Of a stretch of 64,000 bases of DNA, positions 33,601 through 46,304 are shown piece after piece (within the stretch, counting starts at the first letter, position 1; each line of letters starts with the position of its first letter). The position numbers and the translations under genes are program-made. Under the pieces are notes generated by a model, which was not told the DNA's origin, ran no database searches, and worked only from the letters and a program-made list of their open reading frames with translations. Location of the stretch: assembly GCA_000310025.1 (NCBI GenBank), contig FN649726.1:2092546-2156545 (forward strand), given 5' to 3'. Source of the DNA: Ectocarpus siliculosus (lineage: Eukaryota; Sar; Phaeophyceae; Ectocarpales; Ectocarpaceae).

Positions 33601-36600
33601 GCTGTCGCATGTTGATGACATCTTCTAACAACTCGGCATGCTTCCCCTATCTGGCTACTTCATCATTAGTATACTGAATAGCTGTCTCGTGGAACTCCTT
33701 GATCATGTACATATGCACTACGAGAAAGTGGAGAGCTTCAGGTTCTCCACCCCGCCCAATACGACCATTGCATGGGTACCGAAAGAGCAAGAGCGGAAGG
33801 CGGGGGGCAATAACATCGTTTGTCCTTCAGGATGGGGAGTGAATGGGGAACGATGCGCTACGATACTGCCATTCTCATATGGCGTGGTTTTGGCGCACGG
33901 GGGGGCACTGCTGTCATGGCGTCATTGTTCTCTTTGCTCCTCGTTTATAGGGTCTGACAAACATTGTTGCATGCACAGAGCGATACAAAGCCACATTAAC
34001 GCAACACTCCGTCTCCTCACCTCCGAAACAGGAACAGCTACGCTTTCCGTGCCCAGGGTCAAACCTCCCTGCTGTTCGCGGCCCAGACCCCTCTCCGTCA
34101 GCGCCTGACACTCACTCCTGTCCCGGTCCAACAGAAACAATTCTGGTAATGTCTTCCTGCGTTCTCCCTCTCCACCTTCTACTACTCCCTTTTCCCCACT
34201 GGACCGTCGTCGAAGAACCGCGCCGCTCACCGCCTTTTGGATGGTCCTGGCAGCCTCGGCGAGAAGTCGTTCCGGCGGCGGCGTTTCAACGCTTCCCGGT
34301 TTGCCCGGCGCTTCCCTCTGCTCTATCGAATCCACCTTGTCGACTATTTTTGCTTCAAGCTTTTCAGCTCTCGTTTCCCCAAGTTCCCCCTCCTGCTCGC
34401 CGTCATGCTTCACCGTCGCCGCCGCCCACTCCGCAGGCGATGATGCTACTTTGTCTTTCCCGTGTGCTTCTCCGTCGACGCTTTCGGTCTCGAGATACAG
34501 CTTTCCGTCACGGCCGTTGTCCAGCTCCATGTACAGCTTGCCGTCGCGGCCGTTGTCGAGACACGGATCGATGTTGTTGACGTGGTAGCAGGGCTCCGAG
34601 CAGCCCAAAAGCGTCGATCTCTGGTGCTGCCGTTGCCCGTCGGAGTCGGGATCGATACGGTAGAGCTTGCCGCCGCGACCGTTGTCGCGAGGGGTAGGTT
34701 CTCGACGCTTGTCTTGGTCTGTCCTGTTGCCAGGTAGTTTCTTTCTCTGCCTGCCGCCGGGCGGCGAACCGCCTTTCTTGCTGCGCGAGGGAGAGCTTCG
34801 GGTTGCAACTTGCCTGAACTTTGTTGACTTCCTCGCCCTCGCGGCCGTTGTTGCCGTCGGTACTGTCGTTGTTGTTGCTGCCGCTGGTGCCGTTGTTGTT
34901 GCTGTTGTTGCTGTTGTTGCTGTTGTTGTTGCTGCTGCTGCTGCTTGTGATGTTCGCCCCTGCAGATCGGTCTGCGTCGTTTCCCGGGGTGCTTCCACCT
35001 CTTCTTCGACAGAACATTCTCTTTTGCTTTGGGAGTCAGACCTCGAAGAATCCAAGCGGTTAGTTTGGCCACTAGGCAAGCCCATGCCGCTGCAGGGCTT
35101 GTCACTACCTTCTACTACACCCGTCTTCTCCGAGCGTGACCGAGGTGACGTGCTGTTTGTCATCATCGTCCCCGTCGCATTACCACTTGGTCCTCGCCAT
35201 GTCGAAGACTTGTCGTTGGCCACTCCTTCGGTCGCCACCCTACCGTTCTCCTCCACCTTCTTCGTCACAGTCAACTCTTTCGCCCCCCTCCACTCTCCCG
35301 AGCGCTGGTCATCGCCATCATCACGATCACGTGAAGCCTTGTTCAACGGAGGCGCTAACGACGCGAGGCTTTCCGATGCTCGTGCGCTGAGCGACCGGAT
35401 ACGACCAACGCGAGAGCTCCTATTGTTGCCGTTCCTACAACTGCTACCCGGATCGCCCATTCCGAACAACGCGCCGTCACCCCCCGGTCGAGCCCCCCCG
35501 TCCTCCAGTCGAGGGTAGGCGCTTTTTGGCCGTCGAGAAGAGTCAGCGGCACGCCGCCGTTGTTGCCGCCCGCTGTTGGTCCCCGCCACCTCCACACCCA
35601 CCACCGGTACATGCCTAGCGCTTTCCATAGGCGGGCCGGTCATTTCTACCCCTCCCCTCTCTCCAGGAAGCTGCTCCTGCTGCCGCCACCGACACTGCTG
35701 CTGCTGCTTCTGCTGCTGTTGGTGCTGCTGCCACGTTGGTTCCACCACCGAGGGCTCATCGGCAACCTCCTGAATGACATCAATCTGATCGAAGCACGTT
35801 CGTCCTTGTACGCCTCGGTCCCGTTCCCTCACGATGTCGGCGGATGCCGGCCTCATTCGCGACAGCTTTGGTCGCATCGTCGGGTCACCGGCAGCACGGC
35901 CGCTCGCCGGCCGTGGTCGCGCCCCCGTCCCGACTGCTCTGTCTAGGTCCCTCCCGGCTATTTCTTCTTGAAGAATCCCTCTCCAATGATGTTGGCGATG
36001 GCGCAGCAAAGAGTCCCTCTGGTACATTGCTTTTGGATTTGGTGTCGGCACTGCACCACCGCCGCCATCGTCGTGACCGTTCGTGGTAGTACAGCTTCGG
36101 TAGTTGCTGCTGTTCGGGTGGTTGCTCCTTGTCTGCGACCGCCGCTCGTCGCTCGCTCGCTGCCTCTGAGCTCGACAGAAGGCGGGCCACTCGGCTCGTC
36201 GGTGAGAATACGGCCCACGCTCAACACCACTACCGGGCTCGGGACCCAGGCGGTTGGCGTTGCCGCCACCGTAGGTTGCAGGCGAACCGCCGTCCGAAGT
36301 GGTAGGGGCGTTATTACCCAGAGGGTCGAGGGCGCGGAAGGGAGACGGATACCCCCCGCTGGAGGTACGGTCTCTGTAATATCTTCTTTTGGTACCGTTG
36401 GTTGCAGCGGGGGGGGTGGTAGCGGAGATGTCGTGTGGTGGGTGCGTTGTTAGTTCAGACGTTGTTGAAAAGCTTGTTCGCTGATGCTCATGATCTGTGC
36501 ATCCGACGAGCTTGTTGTGATCAAAGAAGCCAAGTCCGGGTACCTGCCTCGCTGCCACCACATGCTTCATATAAAGCTGAAACCAACCTGGGTCTCGGAC

Positions 36601-39240
36601 CCACGATCAGCTGGTATAGGAGCCAAAACCAAACCATTAGACTAGACTAGTCAGTGCTGCCTAGTCTAATGGTGTGGTTTTGGCTTCTGTATTCTGTGAC
36701 AATCAGGTATCAAGCGCCCTATTCTTTGACCGCATGTCCAATGGTCCTATTAGGTTGTTCCAAATCTGCGTCATCGTAAGTAAGTGTACCGTGTGTCTAC
36801 CTTCGGTCGGACTGCTAGGCAACGAAAGAGGTACCGAGCCATCGCGTTTCAGTCCGATTGCTGCGAACCATGCATAGAAAACCTTAGTTATGCTACCCAA
36901 TACTGCCGATCGTCATTCCTTGCAATCATGCTAGCCGTGCCACGTCAAAAGCACCTGATGGGAACCGCCCTTGTCGACGGACCCTTCTTTGCGCCGCCTG
37001 ATCGCCCCAGCTGGAGGGGTGCATATTTCTGCTCTCGGTGAAAGCACGCGTTGGCAGAAGCAAAGACGAGGCAAAACATGAAGCCGAAGCCTGGTCTTGT
37101 TGTGGTGATGCCACCGTCAATGCTAGAGTGCCCATAACTGACAAATAACGATGTCCAGCCGCCATCCACTTGTACAGTCCTGCAGCGAGGCACAGATGAC
37201 AACGTGTTTCAATCGGCCAGTTTCAGGTACTCGCCCACCTTTCTTGCCCCAGCAAAAGATCGCTGAAAAGTCTTCAAGAGCTCCTCGTTGTGCACGTCTT
37301 GATCACGCGCCAGCTGGACGGCCTCGCCATACCTGTGTTGTGTAGCACCGACGGTTTTGACAAGAGGACGCAAAATGTTTGGATGGAAGCGCCAGCATCG
37401 ACCAGGGGCCGTGCAACTTTGCTGGGCACGTTGCTCTTACAACGAAACACGTTACCCCCCTACGGGGTAGAGCCAACATCAGTTGCTCGAAGATTTCCGC
37501 CAGTCCCTCGTCGGTTTCCAAAGCCCCACACGTTAGACTTTGTTTTTCAGCTCTGAAGAAAGCGCCCACGTCGATCAAGGCCCCCACGTATTTTTCATAC
37601 CCACTTGAAAACACAGCCACGACCCCACAACCTTTCTCCCTCTCCTCAACGGTACGAGCGATCGATCCCACTCACCAGCGGAGGCACGCCTCGTAGCGGT
37701 GTGTGTACTCTAACTCGACGGCGAGATTGTAGTAAGACACCGCAAGCGTCGCCAGCCGTGCTTTTCTGCTCCCTCCGACTCCTGCTGATGACGATGCTCG
37801 TCCCTCCTGGTTTCTCCCCGTCTCTGCTGCCACGCCTGCATGCGTTCCAGCTCCCTCGAGCTCCTGACCATGGTACACGGCCGATCTAGCGTGCTCCAGC
37901 GCTTCTTCGTGGCTACAAACAGGGTAGAGAACAAGGAGAAAAACATCGATAAATGAACACGTTGTCGGAGGCTTCATCCGTACGGTGCCTCTTTCGATGC
38001 AGCCTATCCGTGAGCCCTTGACTTTGCGTGCGCTATAGGAATGGCAGGCGAAAGGAAAGTCCATCGGGAGCGTGGTGTCCCCCTGACGGTACGGAAACAG
38101 CTCGTAAACTTTTTCCAAGCTTTCGTGCCATTTGTGCGGTACCGCCCGAGCGTATTTGTGTGTTATCTCTCACCGGCCCAATTCTGACAGCACGGCGCAA
38201 GCGTTGAGGTGCGTTACTTCGAGGTGCTCGCTTCCACACGAACGCCGCCCCAGCTCCGCCGCACGTCTTAGACACCGGAGAGCGCGCTTGGGTTCGCCGA
38301 GTCTTCGTGCATGCGTCCAGCGTCACAGCACGTGGTCGTCGCAGTATCGAGAAAACGTAGTGCGCGAACAACAGAACGGGGTAGACTCAAAGAGGGACAC
38401 GTTGCAGGATGCGCCTAGACAAAAGAAACAAAGAGGAAAATCCGCCCTATTGTAAGGTGGTTCCGATGTACCGATATACCGTAGCGCACGGACCTCGTGG
38501 TGTGACAGTATTGGAGCTAAGACGGTATTGTTGTTTCAGCACCCAACCCGCGCACACAATACTTACGAGGCGAATGATTAGGTTGGCGGCCATGATTGAG
38601 GCTACAGCTGCCGGCTCGTGTAGCTGCCTCGATGCTGGCAGGTTCTGTTTTCGTTTGCATATTCGGTAGAGACCCACCTATACGAATTGCTAAACACACG
38701 TAAGGCCGGCCTTCCAGCAAGCAAGTTGACCTTGCTTCACCCCGTCCGAAACATCACATTGTTCCACAACGCGGTACTACATACATAGACTACGGTCACA
38801 TTGTCGTGAAAGAGGAAGTCGTATCTCCAAAAACACAACTTTAGTGCGGTGTGCGAAGGGAGATTAGTGTAGCCGTGTCGACTAATTATCAGAGTTTTTC
38901 GTTGATCTACCGTCGCTTCGCCGCATTACCTCCTATGCAAGCACGCTGTGTTGTTAAGCGTTAGTATCTGGAGTGCCGGGTTGCCGCTGCTGCCGCTCCC
39001 ACTTGCACCCTCTTTCCTACAATTCCCGTCGCTGTTTTTGCTGTTTCGCTGTCGCCGTGTTTCGCTGCTCGCTATGTGGAACGCTCGTTCCAAGAGATCT
39101 CTGCAGCGCTCCGTGTTGCCACGACCAAGGGCAGACATGGCGAGGGAGTTGCACGCTACGATCGTGTCCTTGAAGGCTTTCTGCGCGGCTGAGCTCTGCC
39201 GAACGCACGAGGTTCGGGTTGTTGGATTCAGCTTTGTCAT
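30620..39240 (-). CDS. Large TPR and IQ-motif protein
   Basis: Predicted scaffold of about 1855 residues with N-terminal tetratricopeptide repeats and several calmodulin-type IQ motifs. Exons: 39240-38930, 38302-38174, 37912-37676, 37332-37239, 36543-34021, 33387-33050, 32859-31932, 31870-31842, 31786-31723, 31655-31548, 31426-30620. All phases match. TPR helices include ACNSLAMSALGRGNTERCRD, ILTLNNTACLHRRLGEPKRA, THLNACAVLSELGRHEEALE, and SYYNLAVELEYTHRYEACLR. IQ motifs: TIQKAVSGAVLRRR, RIQALARGAAGRRV, EIQRVERGRRGRSA, DIQRLFRGHQGRQQ. The fifth exon (2.5 kb) is low-complexity, with poly-Gln/Thr/Ala tracts and DNGRDGKLY repeats. TPR plus IQ proteins occur in flagellated protists, so a ciliary or cytoskeletal role is possible but unproven. 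Least sure: the join of TPR exons to the 2.5-kb exon (acceptor 36543 or 36480, both phase 0), the two tiny exons at 31842-31870 and 31723-31786, and the start codon, whose context is poor. Confidence 0.72.
34830..34970 (-). repeat. Coding trinucleotide-repeat tract
   Basis: Interrupted GTT/GCT repeats on the plus strand, read on the minus strand as AAC/AGC-type codons in the chosen frame encoding an Ala/Thr tract (AAAAATTTATTATTATTT). The other minus frames give poly-Gln and poly-Asn/Ser tracts, so frame choice rests on the flanking coding sequence. Confidence 0.8.
36621..36685. repeat. 25-bp inverted repeat hairpin, one mismatch
   Basis: Left arm 36621-36645 begins AGCCAAAACC and ends CATTAGACTAG; right arm 36661-36685 is its reverse complement except for one base. 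The loop is 15 bases. It lies in the intron between TPR exon 4 and the 2.5-kb exon of the TPR-IQ gene. It is a likely foldback element. Confidence 0.93.
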
Positions 39241-40529
39241 GCATTCGCCCCAACTCGATTACAAGCGCATTGTACGATATCTATCTGCCGTGGTAGCAAC
39301 GAACGAGGGTGCTTCAAGGTGGTAGCATTGGCCTTTGTTCATCGAGAGTGGAGACAGCGACGGCGACTGAGATGGTATCAATTATCGTGCCTACATATTC
39401 TCCCTCTGTGCACCATTCAGATGAGAACGTAGTGGTGCCCACCTTAGTAGGCTACACGCTTAACTGGCATTACATAGTGTCCCATGGATGTGATACGTTC
39501 ACATTTACCTTCGGAGAGCTCCGTGTACATTGGTGGTGGTTGGATTTCAGTGCAACTACCCCCACTTGCGCTAAGTGTACGCACCTGGGGTCCAAACATT
39601 CGCGTCTTCAGCACTGCAACGCGCTCCAAAAGGTCGACGTGCTGCTTTCATGTTGGCCAGACCGATACGAGGCGTATACCACACGAGATGGGGTAGGGGA
39701 TCTTCATGCAAGAAAACACAGCAGTTTCGGCGTCAACACATACAGCCAATAATGACCACCTCCACACTTTTGTTTCTGGGAGAAGATGCTCTACTCCAAG
39801 GGATACAAATAGTCCGAAACACCCCTGTTGTCTAGACTACTCCCACCCTTTTGATGTTGGGACGCGAGCTCGCATGTCGTCACACGACGAGCTGGTCTTA
39901 CTCTACCGTCACCATGCCCCACAAAAGGTAGCGGACTACTGCTGTACACTATACTGTAGACAAATAGAATATTATGTATTTGGTCGGGGGTATAGACTGA
40001 TCCAGAACACTTCGAAAGAGTAGACTTCAGGGTTGACGAGGGAAATTGATGGCTAAATCCTTCTCGGGATGAAACTCAGGCAAGCACCGCAGAAGGTGAC
40101 TTGCCGATGTTCGGAACGTGCACTCCGACGAGAACATGGATGGGAGTGTGACAAAACATCTCTAAGGCAACTCGCCGAGATCACCCCCACGCCTTTGAGA
40201 ACGATGTGGTTGCTCAGCTGTAGGTACCTTCACCTCCATGGCACATAAACTGTACCATGCCATGCGGCGGCGGCGGCACCGGTGCCGTATGGTACTGTAA
40301 AATAGGTGCAGTACGTACAACCATTGTCACGGTACTACATACAGCAGTAGACGGCGCATATGCAGTCTGAATCTCGTTAACAACGAAAATGTGTCGTCCA
40401 AGCCCAATACAGCCGCTGGCACATGTCGTAATCAGTTAAACCAAAGCGTGCGGAATGCCACGCACACACACACACACACGTCAACAAGGCGGAAGGGTTG
40501 GTTCATGTTGCTGCTGCTGTATGAATATC
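39241..40529. other. Intergenic stretch, no supported gene
   Basis: Lies above the proposed start of the TPR-IQ gene. Contains two TACAGCAGTA-type motifs (39937, 40340). Overlapping frames near 39309-40023 (plus) show no domain. An upstream first exon of the TPR-IQ gene could lie here. Confidence 0.5.
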
Positions 40530-40867
40530 TCATCTTACCGCCGTTGAAGGCCGTCGATCTCGCTTCGAGTGTTTCGCCAAAACCTTTTCCACCAAGCGCA
40601 GAGCAGCTGTGTCATCATCTTCACCACCACCTCCTCCGAGATATCGACCTTCTATATCCCATTCTCGTCCACCGTCACCACCGCCTTCATCACCAGAAGG
40701 TGGATCAAATATCTCGCCTCCGACGTTGCCGTTACAGTCGCGGTCACATCCGAAGGCGTAGTCGGGATTCTGCTTCCCACGATGTGGTGATGATGATGTC
40801 GATGGTACCCATCTATCACGGTGATCTGCGATGGGATCGTCTGAACGCCCATCGTACCACGGCATGC
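40530..40867 (-). CDS. Orphan 3' exon of an unnamed gene
   Basis: Open frame of about 112 codons ending in TGA or equivalent stop at 40530. It begins after a plausible acceptor (GAAATGCAG) and opens with MPWYDGRSDDPIADHRDRW. It then has QNPDYAFGCDRDCNGNVGG, an acidic Gly/Asp-rich linker and a helical basic end (ALRLVEKVLAKHSKRDRRPS). Charge pattern and codon regularity look coding, but I recognise no family and could not find phase-matched upstream exons in 40868-43300. It could be the last exon of a longer gene or a chance frame. Confidence 0.35.
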
Positions 40868-43317
40868 TGCATTTCACACGCTGTACTAGCCCGTAACTCT
40901 CAGCCTACGCTTGCTTGTTGTTCGCGCGTCGGAAATATCTTTTTGCAACATGCATTTTCAGACGGCGTTTTCTCTCTTTTCTCACCCCCCCTACCCCCCC
41001 CCCCCCCTCGCGGTCGGCGGTTTGCGTACGCCCCTCATGTGACGAATTTTCCCGAACAAGACTTGGTTTGAGAGTTTAGTCATTGTTTCGTCCGGAAGAG
41101 GAGTATGGGTACGCAAGTAACAGTCCGACTTTCGGGTGCGATGGACGCTACATGCATAACTTTGTAATCGCGTAGCAGTGCGTCGCTACGTGGTAATAAC
41201 ATGGACGTCGGCATTCTTTTGCCCCCACAAAAAGTCCGTTTACTTGTTTTTACTCCTAAGTTTTTGTCGACAAGAGAACTAAGGAATAATATAACATGTG
41301 TCCGACAAAACGCGTTGGTCCCGTCATGAGTGGGTAGTCCTTCCGTGACGTCATGCATGCGTACCGGTACACCTACAATCACAGCAGTGAATAATTCCTT
41401 TACAGAAATATTTTCTGTTCGTAAGAAGAGCAGATCGGTGCAACACGGCGAAAATGGGGCAGAACCTGATAACTACATCGGCTGAAACATAAATTGAATC
41501 TTAGACGTAGAAACGTCCCCTGGAAGCGAGGATGAAGAGTTTTAAAGAGAAGAACAGCTGCCACATCGGGATTCCATATAGGGAAAGGGCAGACGCTTCT
41601 GTTGTTGCCACCACCCGAATTGTTTGTTGGGTGTTAAGTTCACACCAAACAAGCAAAAGCGTGGATCGGCGACGCCCTAACCGGGATGCAAACATGATGA
41701 TGTAATCCATACCTGCTTCAGCCGAAAGAGTTTATCTCTACCTTGTTCCTTCCAGGTGCACATACGTAGCCATGCGAAAGGAAATAGACAGAACAGAAAA
41801 CCTTCTTCATGACTCCGCCGTCTTCCTTCATGGGTGGGCTCCACCCACCCCACTAATGTCATCTACTTTTATTGTACATTTTTGTGCCCACAGGTGGACA
41901 CAGAAACTATCAGTGGTCATTTCAAGCAAAAGCCAACAACGGCATAAATAAAACAGCTGCTTCGAATCGCCTAGTGAGACAAATGTCTGGGATTCACAGG
42001 ACCCGCGCGTCTACCCCCCCGGCCCCAACAACAGAGTGCACGAGAGGTGGTGATTGCGTGTGATACGATAGAAGAATGCATACACAAAACACAACAAATA
42101 CAGCGTTATGTTGTACGCGACGAAACGCCAGCAGTGGCAACACGATAGCTACGCCGCACGCGACGGCCGTGGGCTCAATACCTTGCAATACTTACTCTTT
42201 ACGAGAGCACCAAGCACCGTGTGCCGCGCACAAAAAAAAACAGACAGCTATCAAACCCTTCCCGCTGGGGGGAAAAACCGCGGGCACATGGTACAAAATA
42301 CGGGCCGGTCGGTCGCGCGCCAACTCCGACCACACCACCCACAGCCACCTATGCATACATCACTCTACTACTGTACAACGCACTTGCCACCAAAAACACA
42401 CCTACAGTAACGGCAGCGGAGCGCACTCAACGGCTTCTCTGCCACAATACATACCCGCGAAACATCACGACATAGCTCTAGCTACGCCTAAATGGCGAGA
42501 TTGAATGGAACTGAACACCCTACCTACGTCTGGGTTTGGGTTAAAAGGCGACGGGAAGGGCCGGGATTTTTCCTAACAGAAGCACAAAAGGAAGTCGTAA
42601 TCGTACAAAATTAGCAGAGAGGTCTCTAGTGTACCCAGGAACGATATGGAGCTCTGACGTGTACGTACGGGGCACGCAGCATCTCACAGTAGGGCTGGAC
42701 TCTAACCGTCAAACTTTCGGATTTCGGAGGCAGGCTGGACAGGTACAGGTGCGAGTCGTGACGCTACACGAATAAGCCACACCCCAAGAAATGCTTGATA
42801 TTCTTTGAAAAAAAAGGGAACATCAAGCATTTCAAAACACGGAACATCAACTGACGCAGCAAGTGGGTATCTCTCTCTCTCTCTCTCTCTCTCTCTTGCC
42901 CCCCCTCGGCCCACCATTTGCCCCCCCGTTCAACCTTCTCCACCACGAACAAAAAACACGCAAAGAAAACGACAACACGAACAGGACACACATAATATAC
43001 CTATTTACCACGACTTGCGTCAACGTGAAGGCATCGCATACAAGAACGATCCTAGACGTATGGTCTTTCCGGAGGAACCCCTCCGGGCGTCTGCTCCCAG
43101 TGGTCCCATCCAGAGTCCAGTCCAATTTCCATCCACCCGAATGAGCTTTCAGCCAATTTTTTCCAACATCACTCGAACGGTGTTCATTCAGTCCGGCCGC
43201 CTCCCAAGATCGGAAACGGCGTCAGTCCGTCCATCCATTCGCACCAGAAAAAGAGAAAGCGAACTCTCGCCGCGTCTTCACACCCACCCAACAACCAAAG
43301 ACAGCACGGTCAACGAG
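40868..43317. other. Stretch with no supported gene
   Basis: Many overlapping short frames without domains. Contains a C-rich run near 40985-41008 and a (CT)n microsatellite at 42871-42896. May hide upstream exons of the orphan exon at 40530-40867. Confidence 0.45.
42871..42896 (+). repeat. (CT)n microsatellite
   Basis: About 13 CT units in non-coding sequence. Confidence 0.95.
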
Positions 43318-44278
43318 TCAGTCGAAAAGACCCTCCGCTTCCCAGAGGTCCACCAATAGGTCGATCATCTGAGGGAGTGGGACCGACTGCGGGAGGTTAC
43401 CCGTGCCTCCTCGCCCCGAGAACAGGTCGTCGATCACCTCGTCCACGTCCATCGTGCGCGCTCGAGCCCTGAGAGACAACGGAGAAGAAAGGGTCTTCCA
43501 TCAACGTGGAATCATTTACGCGAGCTTCTATACCCAAGGGCCACAGCATGGATGAAAGCGGAGCTCTTAGGGTCAGAAACGAGAAACACAACGTACACGC
43601 GGCCGCCAACCCCGGCTATGCATGGGTGCTGAGTAGGTAGATGGGGGGTCCGTAGCGCATTCGCAAGTGAAGAAGTCGACAACGACAACGACGTCAAGCT
43701 GATAAAAAACGAAAATCTCAATCGGAACAGTAGCAGAGTACAACCTAGGGCGAAAACCGCAGCGGCTAGCGGTCTGTATGACTCGTTTCTTAGCCCAAAA
43801 GACGCCGGCCGTTGATAAAAGCATCGCCAAGGCCCAAACCATGAAACTCACGGTTGTGCTCCTCGAGAGGAGAGCTGTTGGTCTGCTAGTTTACATGTGC
43901 ACACCACAAGCAGTTAAGCAGTTATCTCTGAAACAAGATGGCAGCACATTCGCGTTTGCCTTCACATCTGAGACATTCAAGCCACACAGACATCGCAGTC
44001 ATCGCCGCTTTGAGGACACCAATATCTCGGAACAACTACGCTTTGCATATTGTCGGATACAAAAAGAGCAAAGAGTAAGCATGCGGAGTCAGCCGGAGCG
44101 GGTGGGGTACTCATAGTCGTGCATGCCGTAGTCGTTAGACCATTGACCTCGCTAGGAGGGAGTGGGGGGGGCACTTAATAGATGGAACCGCCTTCTCCTA
44201 CGTACCTTCGCCTGCCGACGGGCCCGCCGGTACCCCCCGCGAGCCAAGCTTTCCGTTCCCTCTCCCACCGAAGCAAAC
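43318..44278 (-). CDS. DUF4050 / Gag1-like clamp domain protein, 3' end
   Basis: Two exons, 44278-44206 and 43468-43318, join at phase 2 (CGAAG|GTACGT to CTCAG|G). The first encodes LLRWERERKAWLAGGTGGPV and the second ARARTMDVDEVIDDLF, then NLPQSVPLPQMIDLLVDLWE, ending AEGLFD and TGA. The pair of blocks W-E-x-x-R-x-x-W and P-L-x-x-M-x-D-x-L-V-D-x-W-E-x-E-G-L, at the very C-terminus, fits the DUF4050 (Gag1-like clamp) family of plants and fungi as I know it. Function in that family is poorly defined. The first exon starts at phase 1 with no ATG, so one or more 5' exons lie above 44278; I could not locate them. The intron is 737 bases. Confidence 0.6.
44101..44160 (+). repeat. SINE-like repeat family A copy
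   Basis: GGTACTCATAGTCGTGCATG, then CCGTAGTCGTTAGACCATTG and ACCTCGC. It nearly matches the reverse complement of 56150-56232. GTAGTCGTTAG resembles a pol III A box. Located in the intron of the DUF4050 gene. Confidence 0.6.
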
Positions 44279-46304
44279 CTGCACGCATCACAGCCGATCA
44301 AACGAAAACATTATGATCGTTGCTTTCATGGGGTCGCAATCAGAGCGAACTGACTAGCGTTCGTGGTGTTCCGAATAGGAAGCATTTCCCGCTACAGTAT
44401 CTAGTGCAGTGAGATGGATGGCAGGGCTCGCCGATACAGGCCTCACCAGAAGCAAACAAGGGAGTCTAGTCTAATTATTTTGTTGTGTCCACCCCGCGCC
44501 TCCACTGAGCTTGTCTTTATATAGTAACTGTTGTTGTGACGTGCTTCAGAGGTGATGACACCAGAGGCATGAGGACCAAGTACACAGATACCCACGTAGC
44601 TTCCGATGGTAATAATGCTGTACCGTTGTTCGTGAGATTGCTTTCCTCGGAGTTGACAGACAACCAGTTCCGTTTTCTGAAGGCGCACACAATAATATGA
44701 CATGTCAGCGCTACACAAAAGGGGCGGGGTCATCGCGAATTCAAACGTCGGCTGGTTGGCCGCCCACCAACAGCGTAGAAGATGACACTGGTTGGGCCTC
44801 TACGCAAACTGTACGTTTGGACGTTTCGGATAACATGACGGTATGCTTGAGTTGAAATAGCTCAGCCACACATCGGTCTATGCCATGTGGGCCACCGCAA
44901 TAACAACACCTTTCGCAGCAGCCCGCGATCTCAAAGATGAACAAGAGACAACAACGAACGGGCGTGGTCTTCTACTCTGCCTTCTATTCTGGCCCTTTGA
45001 TAGACACGACGGCGTGGGACCCTCGGAATAGGCGTGGTCGTGCTCTCAACTCGTTTAGAACAGAAGAACAGCGGTGGCAACATGCCAAAAAAAAGGCACA
45101 TTGTGTACACTGGCGTAGAATAAAAGGCGCGTTGTCATCGCTCGAACACGAGACTGCTGTCACTCTGCAAAAGGTATGGCGTGGAAGTACGCAGGCTTGG
45201 TGCGAATGCTAAAGGGAAAGAAGGCAAGGCCAACACGGAGTACTCAAACATGAGCGTCGGCAGATGAGGTAAACGATATGCGAGCTGACAACAACGTGCA
45301 AAGTGTACGGTCTCCAGGTCATATGCGTATCACATCGCGCCGCCACTTATAAGAACCTGCACGGGGGGTTGAGAAACTCAGGCGAAAAAGATATCATAGA
45401 AAACCCTCAACCATCCATGCGACGTGGATGCCGTGGCAGGAGGTTTGGAAAGCCTGCCGCGGTCGAGCATCATTCAGAGGCGCGTGCATCGATGGGCCGT
45501 GGCTCAACACTCATTATATCTTTGGTCTGCTGCAGCACCTTTTTGTCGTGCTGTACACAGCAGCGTCAGTGCACAAACTCCTCTTGACGTGTTCCACCCT
45601 AAGTTGTTGTTTTGACCCGATAACTCACAAAAATACACATACAACAATACAGACATATAGACTAAGAATATCGTATGCATAGCGCAAACATCGGGAAAGA
45701 AAACAAAGCAAAAAACCAGCACCACCTGAACACGACTCGCATTTTTTTTCACAGCAACATCCGGAGTACGAACATCTGAATGCACACATTTCTCCTAACT
45801 GGTCCCGCCTACGTTCCATGCCCCCTCCGACCAAATATTGACACAGCAGTACTGCTGTACCACGCAATAACCGACAAATATACAACGTCAGTTCCGGCAC
45901 ATCAATCAACACAACTCAAACACCATTATTGGGACAATACCCGTATTTGCTTCCAAAGCAACAACACGACCGCGCATTACTACCGGTGCTGAACAATATT
46001 CAAACTTAGCAGCATTGCTCTGCGGCCCTTCCAATAACATCTTGTCAAAGTAGCCAGCTAATGTCTGCCTGTCGGGCTAGCATTGAGGTATGCGCCGCGA
46101 TAATCGCCATCTTGGTCTATCTTAGGCCGCGAAGTTGTGTGTGTTGCGTGTTGGTGTGCGCTGCGTGCGCGAGCAAAGGATTTGTATATATATTCATAAA
46201 ATCACAGGATACAACCACAGCGGTCTTTGCAGCGAGTGGGACAAAGGCCGGCTGGACGCTTAGGCTTACTTCGAGTCTTTTAGGCCTTTACAGGTGAGAT
46301 TTTC

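Noticed and set aside
34667-35518. Plus-strand open frame of 283 codons
   Set aside because: Antisense to the 2.5-kb TPR-IQ exon; poly-Val/Ala product from a trinucleotide repeat, with no domain. It is a shadow of the low-complexity exon.
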